From contig JABAKD010000026.1 in NCBI GenBank assembly GCA_012845835.1, forward strand, positions 4,169,699 to 4,233,698: DNA of 64,000 nt. The letters are read 5' to 3'. Of the stretch, positions 41,878-56,800 are shown in pieces. This stretch comes from Undaria pinnatifida (taxonomy: Eukaryota; Sar; Phaeophyceae; Laminariales; Alariaceae). Below the pieces are notes generated by a model, which saw only the letters and a list, made by a program, of their open reading frames with translations, did no database searches and was not told where the DNA came from. Numbering within the stretch: the first letter of the stretch is position 1; every line of letters starts with the position of its first letter. The position numbers and the translations under genes are program-made.

Positions 41878-44800
41878 CTGGTAAGTTCAGGGGTATCGGT
41901 ATGGATGTGTCTTGTGCTCGCCGAGTCGCGAGACATATTAGGTTACAGTATTGCCGCTACAAATTCCGCACGTTCGTCCACGTTCGTCCTCAGCCACACC
42001 ACCCACACTGTGAATGCAGCCACTCAGAAACTACTCACCAAGCTCCGACATATCGTTCTCGTTCTTGTAAACCTGGGTGAAGCAAACAAGAACAACACCA
42101 CAACAGCGACAACGACAACGAAAACGAAGGCGACAGCAAACGAACAATGCGCTTTGGTTTTACCCATCAAAACGACAACATGCGAGCAACAAGTAACGAT
42201 AACAAAACTAAACAAAACCGGTTAATTGCCCATCGGAGGTCTTGAGGGGCCACTACATGACATGATGTGCGTATTTAGTGCAGGGTATTTACTACCTACT
42301 ACGTGGTATCGGTACCCGTACACAAAGTAATTCAGCAGTGTGGACCAACTCGGGCGACGCAAGCGGTAAAGCTAACAGAGAGCTTCCCAAAGGCTTTCGT
42401 GCGCCGTGCTCGACATGAACGGGTTCCTTGTCTTCCACAAATATAGCAAATATAGCGATGCCCGGCGCGAATCGAACACCAGGCACGCCACACACAAATG
42501 TATACAGCGATGATGTAGACACCGACATGCAGCATGTGTATACCGCGCGTAGGCAGGTGACACTCGTCACCGTAATACTTTTTAATTGTACTTTTACGGA
42601 GACCTCTAACATTAAACGGGCATCAAATTTTACGCGAACTGTTTGATGTGTTCATATTCCAGTACTACCCGATTGCAACGTTTCCACGAATGGCTCATGT
42701 CGCTACCTTAGATTTGGAACAAGAGAACCCCAAACCAGCGGGAGGCATGGTGTTACCAGTCGTTAGGGTTAGCACGCAGTAACGCAAGGAGTAGACGTGC
42801 TGCGCGAGTGTAGTACAATAACTCGGGCACTACTAAGGGTGTCATCTTTTAACGCAGCACCGGCTGATTGGTGAGGCCGATGGTGAAATACTTCCAAAAA
42901 CATTTTTATTATCGTGTGTGTCGTTGAAGTAGATTTTTATGGCCACGTTTGCTGTAACAGATTTTGTATCGTCACGTTCGCAGTAAATACACTTTCTATC
43001 GTCAGTTTGCTGTCGTAGTAGATTTTTGGTCGTCAGGTTTGCTGTGGTTGTAGATTTTGGCCGTCCCTTTTGCTTAAATATAGTTTTTATCATCACTTTT
43101 CCGGCGTGCAACTCCGCCATAGTGTAGGAGGCCTATTAAAATGATATTAAATCGGACCCACCCTGCCTCGCACAACAATTTGACAATTTGATCCTCGACC
43201 TAAGATTGAGATATGCTATTTTGGTTAAAATGTTTCAAGTACGTCAGCTGTGAGTTCGAACAATCTAATGGTCGATACCCATCTTAGCAAGCTGCGTGAT
43301 GTTTCGGCCGCGCGTTTTAAAAGATGCATTACTCTGTGATGATGTATGTGAGATGTAGTTATCTCAAAGTAGTTGCAAAGAACATGTGCTGCAGATGTTA
43401 TCCCAACTTTGTTCCAGGTGTCGCGTAGTACTTGTTAGCACATGAAGCTCATGTGGCCATCTGAACCCTTTGGCTATTAAATGTGGTCTATCTCAACTCT
43501 TTGGTCTACACTCAACAAAAACACCAAAAGTGCCATATTACAGGACCAGGAACAGCGCGCAGCCGTGCGAATGTCAGCATACCGCGCGCATGTACTATAC
43601 CCGGTACCCTGGTAGCTCCGTACTCCCAACAAGGTGCTACGGAGGCATCTCATACCCATCTCATACCCGAGCTATGATACTGTTAGAGAGCCTGTCAGTG
43701 AGGGCGATGGTGTAATCGCCGCTTTGTTTCGGCACCTTTCCCCTCAATACTCACAAATGGCGTAACCGCCTCATTATTACTATTGTTATTACTATTATTG
43801 TTGTTCCACCTGGCACCTGACAATGTGTACGGGTCATAGCGCTTGTTACAATCATAACGTCATCCTAATCGTATCCTGCGAGGTAACCGTACAACCGCGT
43901 GCATGGTAGCAGAGAGAGGATGCCATAGCCGTGTAACAACAGTGTGAATAACAGTCACATGATAAAAGCCCACTCACATCCAGAGCAGCCAGGACGACGG
44001 CATCATTGTTGCGGTACCTGTCCATGATAGCCGCCGCTTGGGTATCGCTGACGACACTCATCGTGGCAAGCTGCTGCAAAACCTCCTACAAAAGTTAGGG
44101 CAAAGTGGCGATTGAGCGGGGTGGCGTGAGCACAACAGTCCTGTATCACAGCCGTGCAAAATGAAAGTATCACAAACCACGCATGTATAAATATCAAAAT
44201 CATGAAAAGGTATCACGATCGTGCAAAGTATCACAATCGTACAAAATATCGTAACTAGCGTGCAAACTATCGTAACTAGCGGGCAAAGTATCACAATCAG
44301 GCAAACTATCGTAACCAGCCCAAGTATCGCAATCATGCAGAGTATCACGATCATGCACGATCATGTGATAAATCCAAATCAAGGCCTGCCGCCTGACATA
44401 GGTGCAGACGCTGTATTGTGGACTTACATTTGCTACGAACCTGGTACCTGGTATGCGTTTACGTGTGGTAATTGTAGCGCCCAGCTAGGACGGTCGAGTC
44501 TTCATCCCTGTCATCATTTTTAACGAAGAGTTGGTATCATCACTATCACCAGTAAGGAATTGGCGAAGGCGATGGCATGTACCGACCTATCCAGCAAGCT
44601 ACAAAACACACAAAATACATCAATGTTATCGTCCAACAAACCCGGACGACGCCATGTATCAACCAATCCAACAAGTAACAAACAAATACCTGGTGTTAGA
44701 CATATACTTCGAAGTACACTATTAATAAATACTTCGAGTACATCAATACCAACGCCCACGGTCACCTGAAACAAGCCCTCCTTCCCGTCCAGCGTAAGAT

Positions 44801-47800
44801 CGACGCCCTTCACCATCTCGCCCTCCGCCGAAATACGCAAATCAGGGTTTACAACACGCACATCAGGGTTCCCATCGCCATCGCCATCACCACTGCCACT
44901 GCCAACGCCGGAAGAAACAGTACCATCGTCTTGCGTGTAGCCCACACCACGACCATCGCTCACGGCCCCCGAAGTCCCAGACGGCTGTTATGTATTCACC
45001 GGGCAATGACAAATCAACATTTAGAGAAGGCTGCTATAAGGCTTAGTTTGTGTCAGAAATTTGTCAATATTTTACCAGTGGCCAAACGGACTGATACCCT
45101 CTCATTCCTCAACAAATGGCGTCGTCAGCACGACCCCCAGGAAATGGAACCGTGTGAATACTTATGCGTCCGCCCGTGTATCCGGCCAACCTGATATCCT
45201 GCCGTTCCAGGGGGCGAGTGTTTTCAGACTGGGTACTTGACTTGACTTGCGATCAGTTAAGCTTTTATCAGTGGTCAAACAGACTGATAGCTTGTAACAA
45301 CAAGGCTACATACACTGTATCTGGTATGGTATCTGGTATGGTATCTGGTATGGTATCTGGTATGGTATCTGATATGGTATGGTATGGTATCTGGTATCGT
45401 ATCGTATCGTATGGTATGGTAGGGGGGTGAATTTTAGGGTTAGGTAGAGTTACCACGAGTGGCTACTGGATACCTTATTTCGTTGCAATTGCTTTTCGTT
45501 TTTTTTTACAAGCATCGCCGCTATGGAAGTTTTGGTTTACGCTGCGCCAAGAAAACACGTCTGGACTCCATGTTTTGAGGTTATACAGAGACACTCGCGC
45601 GAGTGTCCCACACTTTTGATAGGTCAACATGGGGTATCCTTGATAGAGAATACCGTAGCCGTAACCGCCGTAATTGCTGCCAAGGTTTGCTGTCAAGGTT
45701 TGCTGTCAAGGTTTGCTGTCAAGGCTTGCTGTCAAGGTTTGCTGTCAAGGTTTGCTGTTAAGGTTTGCTGTCGAGGTTTGCTGTCAAGGTGTGCTGTCAA
45801 GGTTTGCTGTCAAGGCGTGCTGTCAAGGTGTGCTGTCAAGGTGTGCTGTCAAGGTTTGCTGTCAAGGTTTGCTGTCAAGGTTTTGGCAGGTCGGCCTGGG
45901 CGAGAGGCCCCGTATTGCCACGGTAGGCGGGTGGGAGTGTGTCCCACACTATTCTCAGTATTTAAACATGGCTATTAAAACATGGCTTTCTTATATTTAG
46001 TGTACAAATCCGATTTATCAAGAGCAGTCGCGTACTGTGCATTCAGTTCTACGTCATGTTTGTCAAATTAAGGCGATCGGGTCTGCATAGCATACCCCTA
46101 CAAGTAAAGCTAAACTAATGGCCGGGATTTGAGGTAGAGCAGAGGTCCCTCTCCAGCACCGCTTGAGTAATGCCGGTTGCCCGCTATAGTATCTGTGAAA
46201 TCGATTAGAAGAGGAGTACTCTGTAATATAATAGCAGTATGCGGAGTACTACCGGTTCCCGCTACATTACGGGTATGACAGGTTGATGCATACATACCGG
46301 CACTACAGAGGGGCCACTACTGCATACCTCGTTCGATAAGCCAGACTCGCTTGGTCGGGTTTTGCACAAACAATAAGCGAATTGGAAGGATGGGATTTGG
46401 GGTGTACTTCGTTCGATGACCCAGGGGAGCTGGGTGGGGTTTGCACACACTGGAGCGAAATCGACGGGTGGGATTTCGGGTATACCTCAATCGAAAAGCC
46501 AAGCTCACGCGGAAACTGGAGGGGGATCGGGTTTGCAAAATACGAAGCCAAATGGAAGGGCGGGGTGTGGGGTATACCTCGATCGACAAAAAGGGTCGAG
46601 TTTGCAAAGTAAGAAGCGAAACGGAAGGGTGGGGTTTAGGGCACACCTCGTTTGATAAGCCAGACTTCTCACGCTCCAGCACCTGCCTTGCCACCCTTCC
46701 GAGGGTGTCCTTCAATTCCTTCGCGTCCTTGTCCATCCTGTCATATTTAGATATCACAAGTAGATGTCAAGTTTAGAAGTAATATTTAAATGGCGTATTT
46801 AGACCTCACATTTAAATGTCACACTATTAAACCCCAGGACAAACGGGCGTTTTTGGGACATTTCCAGGCTTTTCTCCAGCGTCCGTAGGTTTTTCTCGCG
46901 CTTCTGGCTGCGGGGCATGCACCAAGCACGTCAGCGCGTACGACGCACGTTTGGCCTCCGGCCGAGCTCCGCGGCATGTGCTGTGGACGCTCAAAGTCGC
47001 GGAGCTGGCTATCTTTCAAGGGATTGCCTTCCATCTCGCGGCGCAGATGGAAACCGACAAAACAAATTGAACAACTTTTTAGTCGTTGTGCTGTCTTCGA
47101 CTATGTATGTATCACGCCGCCGTAGAAGACAGCGGCAGCACGTCAAGGTCTGCGCGTCGTCAAAACTTTGATCGACGCTTTTGTGTGCGTGTGTGCTCAT
47201 GTGTGTGTCTCCGCAAAAGGGACACAGTCTGGACGACTGCAAGCCGCACCATGTACGAGTACCAGGTTCTCAGGTATGCTGTTCCTCGGATTTCAAAAGT
47301 ATCCACGCAGCCACATACAGCAGCAGGATACACAACAGTCCAACGTCAATGGTACAATAGCAGCTGCGCGGCACAACGGCAGCCATCGCAGTTGAAGCTG
47401 CTGTTGATTTTGTGACAGACAAGTGCTACGATAAAGGTGCACCAACCATTGTTGTTTTTTCTGAGGTGCCCTAATTTGGGAGCTTAAGACAGACTTCTCC
47501 CAAAAACTACTTTGGTGAAAAATGAAATTGACATCGGATGAAAACGTCTCACATACCATGGCCTAGGTATACAACGAAAATCATGAAGAAAAATTGCGTG
47601 CTTCGGGCGATTTTGGCCTAAGGAGCGCCACCCTTCAGAAACCGTTTCAGAAAAAAGTGCTACATCTATCGTAGCATGGGTCTACAGTTTAGGCCCTAGG
47701 AGCTTTTCCCATAAATAGACATGGAAATAAGACACCATATTTAGATGTCCAATGTAGGCGTCATATTTACATGTCATGTTTAGATGCCACACAAAAATGA

Positions 47801-50800
47801 AGTCAATGTTAGATGTCACATGAGATGTCACATAAGATGTCATATTTAAATCGAGTTCCAGAAGGATGGGGACGAAGGCAAACCACGAATTACGGCGTAG
47901 TCACCACACAACCAACCCCTTTCGGGCTTCAAAGGAAATATGCTTCAAGCTTTGGGGCTTCTACGAGGATACTATTATAGTATTGTAGTATTATACTAGT
48001 ATACTATAAACCCGGCCTTAGTCCTTTAGGGCTTTAGACCGAAAAAACTAAAATGTTCAACGCTTACGACGGTCAGAGCACTCGCCGGCCGAAGCCACCC
48101 TTACTTACGATTACCCTTAGGATTAGGGTTAGTGGGCGTGTCGGACAGGGTTTAAGAAAATGCATCGAGATTCAAGAAAACTCAAGATACGCGCTTAGCA
48201 TGGTGATAATTGTTATAGTTGCACTGCTGTGCTGTTGCAGGTTCTGCCTAGACACTTGAGAATATCGCAATTGTCGCTTTTTGGGGTCGGTATAAATGGG
48301 CCCCCAAAACATTAAACGGGCAACAAACACGATCAAACACGATCAAACACGATCAAACATGATCAAACACGATCAAACACGATATCGCTGTACCCCGCTA
48401 TGGTCTGTGTCAAGAGCGCCAGAGGGGAACAATAGGTGGGGTTGATAACAGCGAGCGTCTTCGCGAAGCCAATGACAAGGACAACAATAACGGCAACGAT
48501 GACGATAACGATATCGACATCGACAACGATAACGATATCGCCAACGAAAACGATGTCGATCATGACAACGACAACCATATCGACAACAAGATCGATATCG
48601 ACGAGGGTAACGACAACGATGTCGAGAGCGATAACGGCAACGAAACCTCCACCCCGCTCCCGCCGTCTCTCCCCTCGCCAAACACCCCACAGCGGTTCGA
48701 GCTTGGTGCAAGCAAAGTCTGGCTGGTTGGTGCAAACCCAACGTACCCAATCACGCCATTGTGAGGGTGCGAGGGTCTACGGTATTCGCCCTATCATTAC
48801 CACAGCAAAATAAAGCCACCAAATTACAAGCCTCGCGCTCCTAAAACATATTAATGGATGCACTTTTGAAGGGGAGAAGACTACAGCCGTGGCATGGTCT
48901 TACTCACTTGAAGAGGTCAACGGCCGCCTTAATGTTCGCATCTCCGCATGCGATCGCGAGTCTGAGAGCCGCGGACTCGTTCTCGTCCAGCCTCATGTCA
49001 TCCACGATGCTCACCACCCTTGCTGCCACCCCGTCATTATCATCATCATCATCATCTCCGTCGCCGCGCGCTCTTGCCTCTGACCCTAACCCCGACCCCA
49101 GTCCTAACTCCGACCCTGACCTTCCCTCTGCGGCTGACGTCTCCGGGACTGCCATCGCCGTGCGTATTGCCCCCGTGTCCACCATCGCCGTCGCTCCCGA
49201 TGCTGCCGATGCTGCCGATGCTGCAGCTACAGCTGCTGCCGCCGCCGGCGGCTCTGCCTTCGGCGCCGCGGGCGGGTCTGCTCCCGGCGTTGTCTTAACT
49301 GGGGTGGCTATGGGTTGGAGGATCTGGCGGAGAAGCGAGGATGAGTGGGACCGTCCGTCGCCTTCCTGTGTCGTCAATTCCAGGTCGGATGGGGTGATTT
49401 GCGGTGTTCTTCGGGGAGGGGGGGATAGGGGGGATGGGGGAACGCGCGAAGACGGGCGAAAACATATCATGGTTGGGTTCGTGCGGGGAGAGGGCGGACC
49501 GGGTGGATGAAGGCACCTGCGGAGAGTGGCGAAAAAACAAGAACGTCGTGCTTAGGTGCATATAGGGCAAAGCCTAACCTTAACCCTAAGGTTTTGGCGG
49601 GCAGAGCAGATAGAGTCAAGCGCGGGGGGAGGCGAACGGATGCCGGTGGCTAGGTATATATGGGTATAGGGTGCATCCTAACAACCTAACCTTGACCCTA
49701 CGGGTTTACTAAAATGGTTGAAATGGTTGAAATGGTTGAAATGGTTGACATGGTTGAGATGGTGTGGTCCAGCAACCTTGCAGCCCTAAGACTTTGGCAA
49801 GTTGGTTGAGGAGCTGTGGTACAGCAAAAATGTCAATGGGTTCCCTTAACCAGGCTAGAAAAGGCAGAGAGAGAGCCCGCAAGGGTGCCACAGAAAGCGG
49901 GAGCAGGGCGGTCTACCGGCAACACGACCGGGCAGCAATCGAGACGGACTTACAGACTTTCATGTTCTTGTGGCAGTAACGTTTTCGACGCAGAATTGCC
50001 GGTGTTGTGGCCCGTAGAAAATCGAACTTATTATTCGGTTGGAGATATGTAAATGAACGAGGACTAACAGGACGCTGTTTTCGCCAACACCGCTCTACCC
50101 GGTTGATAAGCATTCCTATGATACTTCGCAGGCGGAGCTGACACTACAATGTTCTGCGGATCTCCACCCGCTGTGTGCTCGGATCTACGACATAACGGAA
50201 CGCCTCGAAAACGTACGCCATCTAGGCATTGTCCAGAACCACCGGTACTACGATCTATCACACTTTCTGCCCAGCTACGTACACGTCGTACGTAACAACA
50301 GATGGGCCATAACCTTTTCAGCGGAGCTACGTTGTTGTTGTTGTTCTCACATTAACTCGCATAATCAAGCCCGTAGTCACAGGACAGACTCCAGTCACTC
50401 TGGAGCTGAGGAATACCCTAGGGAATAACACAAACAACCCAAGGTGGTACACGCATATATCACAGCTGATGCAATTCATGCCTCCACCAGAAACATATAA
50501 AAGTGATATCGGGAGTCAATCTACGATGTGCCAGGTCTATACCTGTGCATACGTCTCATTACCCGCGCCTGGAAAAACCGACTATACCGCTTGCCACCCA
50601 TGAAAGACTACCACGTATATATTACACGTATTATCTATCATTACGCATACGCACGACAGACGCAAGTCAATTGGAAAAAAGAAACAAAGAACAAATAAGA
50701 AGAGAAAGGAGAGGAAAGAAAAGAGAAGAAAGCGAAAAAAGAACGTACATACGTATGACAATTGCCGCAACAGCTGAGCTGAGATTAAACCGTTCCACGG

Positions 50801-53800
50801 AGCTACGCATGTACGTCTGCAGCTGTGCTGCAGTCGCAGTAGACCAGCAGCAGTTTTTTTTTCGGGGTTTCGACATGAACATGTTTTTTTCAAGGGGGGA
50901 CTTTTTATGTTTTAAAAGGCACTCCAGTATCTTGTATCTATCTTTCTTTTGTCTGGGTACATAGAATAGTATTAATAGAGGTGTAATCGGAGGTGCGATC
51001 GATGTCGAAAAGCGCAGATGGCATGCGGAGCTACAACACCGGCAAGCAGCTGTGCAGCAGTCATACATGTGTCCAATATATGGCTGAGCATAGGAGCAAG
51101 CCTGAGTACAGCAATCGCTCTTATTCCTTACAGGCAAAGTGGACTAAAAACATTATTGACGTCAAGTCTCACCTCCATCCTTCGTCACAGCACAGTGCCA
51201 CTATCAATATGGTCATCATGCGAGCCGGCTAAGCCCCGTATATAGTCTATAGCAGCAGTGCTACTGCAGTGCACTGCTGCCATGCAACTAGTATTAATAG
51301 TAACACATATTGTAATACATGTTGTGATACATATTGTAATACATACAGGAATGTCATTAATCCGGGAGCTCTTCTACTGGAGTTAGTGTAGGACGCACCC
51401 TCTCCCAAATAAAAAGGCCTGCCTTAGTTTGTGTCTGCGTTAATTGTTACCAGATAGGTGTTTCGTACTGTACATATTATTGTCTGATATCGTCTGGCCA
51501 TGGCTCCAAGAGCGACAGAGGTCATGTCAGCGGTTAATTTCAACGGTTATTTCAACCGCCATCCCAACGGTCTTTTCGCCGGACAAATGGTAATAAATAC
51601 CTCGTACGTGGTAACAAATAGCCAAACCTCCACCTACCGCGGGAGCACGTCTACGTCATGTCAACGTCATGCCCCCTGCAGTTGCATCATTTAATCTGCT
51701 GCTGTGGCATAGCATCTGCTGCTGTGGTACAAATACCTGCTCCTGAGGCATCCATGCCTGTTGCTGTGTCGTCAGTACCTGTTGCTGTCGCATCAGTACC
51801 TGCTGCCGTGGCATCAATACCTGCTGTTGTGGCATCTATAGCAGCCAACTGAACCTTGTGCGTGTGCACAGCTAAAAGCTGAGACCTGACCGGAAAGCAC
51901 TCGTGTTTATGGCAGTCATACCACGAATAATACTTTGTATATACTTGTATTCGTACCCTCGTACCGGTAAGAGAATGAGACACGGCAACACTCACCCCTC
52001 GAGGATGATATGTATGGTCTCCACCAGGTCAGACACGTCCTTCGAAGATTCGAACACCTCGAACGCAGCCAGCGCCGTGGGATCCTGTCAGTCGCACCCC
52101 ATCATGACCGCATAATGTTCACATGTTACAACCAGATATGTGCAACACCGCAAATAGAGGGGGGGAAGTAAGGGTAATACCCCAAAATGGTCAAAAGTGG
52201 AAACCGCTGTCAATAATCGTAGCCGATCACTTTCGCACTTTCAACTCCCACAATGCAGCGGGGGAAGACGGCAGGGGTTTCCAGTGTATACGGAGAAGGC
52301 GTTTTCCACCGGGGGCCAGCGCAGAAGTATCAAAACCGCAAAATTCTACGAACCGCGTGTGACGTTGAGATCTGGTGCCGGTATCACACATCCTTGGTTA
52401 CAATAATCTTACAATAATCGTACGATAATCTTGCAAGAACCTTGCAAGAATCTTACAAGAATCTTAGAATAATGTTACATTAATCTTACACTAATCTTGG
52501 GACCATGCCACAACCATGTCACAAACACGAAAATTATATCACACTCATGTCACACTCATGTCCCCAGCGTGTCACGATCGCGTCCTAAACATGTAACAAC
52601 ATTGTCACAATCATGTCTCAACCATTGCAGAACCATGTAAACTATTTATACCCTGTCACGACCACGTCACAACCATGTCACAGCCGCATCGCAACCATTC
52701 CAACACCGTGCCACAACCATGTCCCAGCCATGTCACAACCATGTCACAACCACGTCACAACCATGTTGCGACCACGTCACAACCATGCCACAACCATATC
52801 ACAACCAACCATGTCACAACCATTTTCCCCCTGGGATATTCATAGCAACGGTCTCACAATACAGTCGGGGTCCCCATTACTGTGGTGCCTTGCCAGATGG
52901 AAATAACCGCACTAAAGTGGGACCCCGCACTATCACCGGATATTGGAGTACTCTCCATTAGTACGACGAGGTCGTGACAAGCGATTTTCAGCGCACTAAA
53001 CTGGGGCCCCGCGCTAAAGGGTGCCGCGCTAACGTGGTGCTGCGACTGTAGCATCACGCATGAGGTGTTGGTAGCCCATTCGGGACACCAGGCAGAAAAC
53101 TGCCCAATTGTGTATGCCTGTTTGTGTCGGCTTATGCACGTTTATGACTGTGTATGCCTGTTTATGCTTTATGACCGTTTATGCGTGCTTATGACTGTTG
53201 ACGGCTATGGCTGTTTACGACTGTTTATGGACATAATAGCAGACTTTTTTTTTTTTTTTTTTTATCCTCCGGCGGATGGGGAAAAATAAAGCTTTAGCTC
53301 ACCACACTTCCACGTATTTTCATACGCATCGTGTGTCGATTTAACTCAGTTGCTTTCGCAGCCCAACGCTAGCTGGCGCACCCTTCGGGTCCCATTGTAG
53401 ATATAGCGTAAGCTGTCCCTATCAGTGGTCTTCGTTACAAATAATAGCAGACCTTTCAGCAGGGGTAGTGGATGTGTCCTACACATTGCCAATTTAAGGA
53501 GCTGGAGGACAAGCGCGTATACCATATATACCGGTGGCATGGCGGTACTCACGCTCATTTACGCTCGTCCTATCATAGGCGCTTCAAAATACAACAATAC
53601 CGCAGTCGTCGCTTTCGTATCGCTATAAAATGAACGCATCTCCAAAGGTTTGAGGTTGGCGTATGACCATGTGGCAAATTACGACATTATGAATTATAGT
53701 ACATTTTGAAAAATTTTGAGCGATACTGTCCGCGCAACACGACTCTTAATTTGACACCTGATGCTTCAGTAACGTTCCCATTGGCTAGGAACGTCACGAC

Positions 53801-56800
53801 CAAAACATGAAAATACGCATGAGATTGCAAAGATATTCAGCAGTTCCTCAGGGAAGCACTCGTGGATCGGAATATCACGCGCCACACTTCTAGAACGGCC
53901 AAAACGGAAAAAAAAAAACAGAGCGTTGGGATTTCTATAGGAATCGGAAAATGTATGACGTTTTTTCTAACTTCTTTTACTGCTTTTAGCAAACCCCACG
54001 TGCCTGGGCCCTCGAAAAGAGCAGTGTAGCGCTCAAAACAAAATGCCGTGATCCCCTTAGTTCTTCTACAATGTGTTGAGGAGCACCGTCAGCACGGAAC
54101 GGAATTGCCAAAGGTACCCCCAACATACGTAATCCTCACCCAAACGTTGCAACAAAATTGCAAAAGTACCTACCCCCAACAAGCGCAACCCTAACCCAAA
54201 TACTGGAGGCGTTTTTATCAGGAGTCGTAGCAATGCTCCGTCTCGAAAGGGATGCGTCGTCAACGATCAAACGATTAAGGCAAACAATCAATGAGTACCC
54301 CCCCCCCCCGCTTTATACAATAAAGGGAAGAAACGTAATGAGGGCCGATATATTGGAGATATCTCTATTAGGAGTAGGAGTAGACCGATGGTCTGTCTCA
54401 AAAGGGGTATGTAGTCGATGGCCAATGACTCAGGCAAGCAATATGTTAGTACGCCCCCCCCGTCCCCCATATCTCCCCGTCTCGAAAGGGATGCATGATC
54501 AATGGTCGAATGGCTGAGGCACGCAGCAAATGAGTACCCCCCCCCCCCCCCCCCTTCCCGAATAAAATATAATCACGGCCCAGTTCTCATACACGGCCCG
54601 ACGAAAGCGGATCTGTTGGCTTCGTACCTCCCGCGAAAGGAGCAGCAGCAGCCGCGTGGCGTCGGACGCGCTGAGCACCTTCGTCTCGTGCATAAGCAGC
54701 ACCACCCGCTCTCTCCCCGTGTGCTTCGAGTCTACTCCACCCCCCCTTTCTCCTCCCCCGCCCGCCCCTGCGCACTCCCCTCCCTCTCCGCCCCCCGCAC
54801 CTCCTCGCCCTTCAGCTCCGGCTCCTCCTGCAGCTCCCGACGTGCTAGGGGCTAAATCTTGTCGCTGAACAATACCGAGTAGGGCCTCCACCAGCACGCT
54901 CACGTCCTGCCAAGAACAAGCAAAGAGTCCAACGCTTACATGTTAGCGCCAAATTCCCTCGTGCTGCGTAGGCGAGCTTCGTAGCCAAGATGAGTACTCA
55001 TGCACGCTAGGTTCTTGCACAATTGAAGGCAGTTGGTCTACAGTATGACGTGGACACGCAAGCGGCTCGAGGCTGAAGCAGGTCACGATGAACAGCTGCG
55101 TGCCCAAAACGATCTAATCCGGGTACCGGTGATAACCAGTTATGAATCTACCGGGTGGGTAACGCGAATAGTCGGGGTGTCAAGATGTATGAGTACTGTA
55201 AAATGGCTGTAAAACGGTACCAGCTTCATACCTACAAATTAGGAAAAAACAATGACTGACTGAGAAAAATCAAGGACTATGGAAACCCCGGGGAAAGTAA
55301 AAATAATCTCGAGGTTACGGCTTATCATCGGTGGGCAATATCAAAAGCAACAAACGGGTTATTCTCGCGGCAAGTTATTTTTCAGCTCCGTGGTGATATG
55401 GAACTACAGTCCTCGATTGAACCATTTCGGGATCCCCGCAAACATAGCCCCCTTGAGAACTGCAGTATTAAGAGCAGCACTAGGAGTGTACCCTCTTAAA
55501 ACAAATAAACGTGAGAAAGTTGAAAGGGCAATATACAGTAAGGAATATACCATAAAAGAGGCTGCCAGCCATAGCTGATAGGGCTGTATGGGAAAAACTA
55601 ACAAAAGGGCGAGCTGGTATAAGATGGGATAACATAATCGAGAAAATATTGAAGGAGTGAGGAGGCCAAGAAGAGGTACTGTCCATAGAGAAGTTTGGCG
55701 GGTACAAGACAGAACAAAAAGAAAGGATAGAAGAAAGGGAAAGGCTACGAGCGCTAAAAAACAAGGTGAAAGAGGAGAAACACTTAGAGATATACGGGGG
55801 GGTTGAGGGAAGATATTGAAATGAAAACGTATTTGCACGGCCCAATAGACTTTGCGAAAAAAACTGAAGCTGCGATTTCGTGTAGGGGACCTGGACCTAC
55901 CAGAAAGAAGAATGAGGTATACCAATAGTGGGGAGGAGGAGGACGTGGATCCACCTATGTGCCCGTGTGAAACAACAATAGAGAGTAGGACTCACATAGT
56001 ACGAGAATGTGAAATATATGAGGAGGAACGGCATGTGTTAGAGGAGGAGATGAGGTAATTAGACGAATGTGACATGGAAGAGTTTGGTGGGCTGGAGAGT
56101 AACGAGTAAACGATCGCTATCCTAGGAGATAGATCCTGGCCACAGATTGCGAAACAGGAAGGGGATAAGATAAAACAATAGTGTTACGTAGTACATTGAA
56201 GAAGCGTAATGAGCGCCCAAATGTTGAAGGTGTCTCTATTAGAAAAAGGAACGGCGCTCCGTCTCAAAGGGATGCGGGGTCTATGGTCATACGACTAAGG
56301 CCATGAACAAACTGAGTACCCCCCCCCCCCCTTGGGTTGGCGTTGGTTGGCAACGACGCTGTAAAACATGCCATTCACTGCGCGAGGTAGACAACCAGGG
56401 TACCTTTTTTTTTGTTTTTGTTTTTTGGCGGTCACCATGATGGTTATCGAGTAGATCAAATTGTGCAGGGTAGAGAACTTTAAGTCCGCACAAGGGGAAT
56501 GATGGCATTGCGTAGTGTGAATACGGTAAGGCACCCACGAGGCAGTTACATAGTACCAGGTAATATCCATTGCTATCTCTGGAGTGGTCGCACCAGAAAA
56601 CAAAGTAACTCATTGGCGCTGTCATCCACAAGCAAGAAAGTAGGCACAAGATGCCGAGGTCCGTCTTACGAGCGGTTCTTGGAAGGATGCAGCTCACCCT
56701 TCATGCGACTCGCCGAACACCTGACGGCGCTTCGCGCTTGGTGCAAGCAATGTCTGCCTGGTTGGTGAAAACCCGACGTGCTCCGTCCCGACATAGTAGG

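Noticed and set aside
41824-42225. Plus-strand exon ending GGCTCCTG|GTAAGT
   Set aside because: The donor-like site is the reverse complement of the proposed acceptor at 41878-41879; the plus-strand frame has no features.
42292-42612. Minus-strand frame with VEDKEPVHVEH, considered as an exon after 43978
   Set aside because: No acceptor in the right phase, and the region overlaps a tRNA-like repeat.
45681-46000. Cys-rich frames repeating CCQGLLSRFAVKV
   Set aside because: Direct product of the 13-bp minisatellite.
48854-49510. 218-codon plus-strand frame
   Set aside because: Shadow of the minus-strand exon 49408-48908, whose donor, phase and repeat motif fit the gene model.
52500-52835. 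CRISPR-like array
   Set aside because: Units are ~12 bp, degenerate, with no constant repeat/unique spacer alternation; it is a minisatellite.
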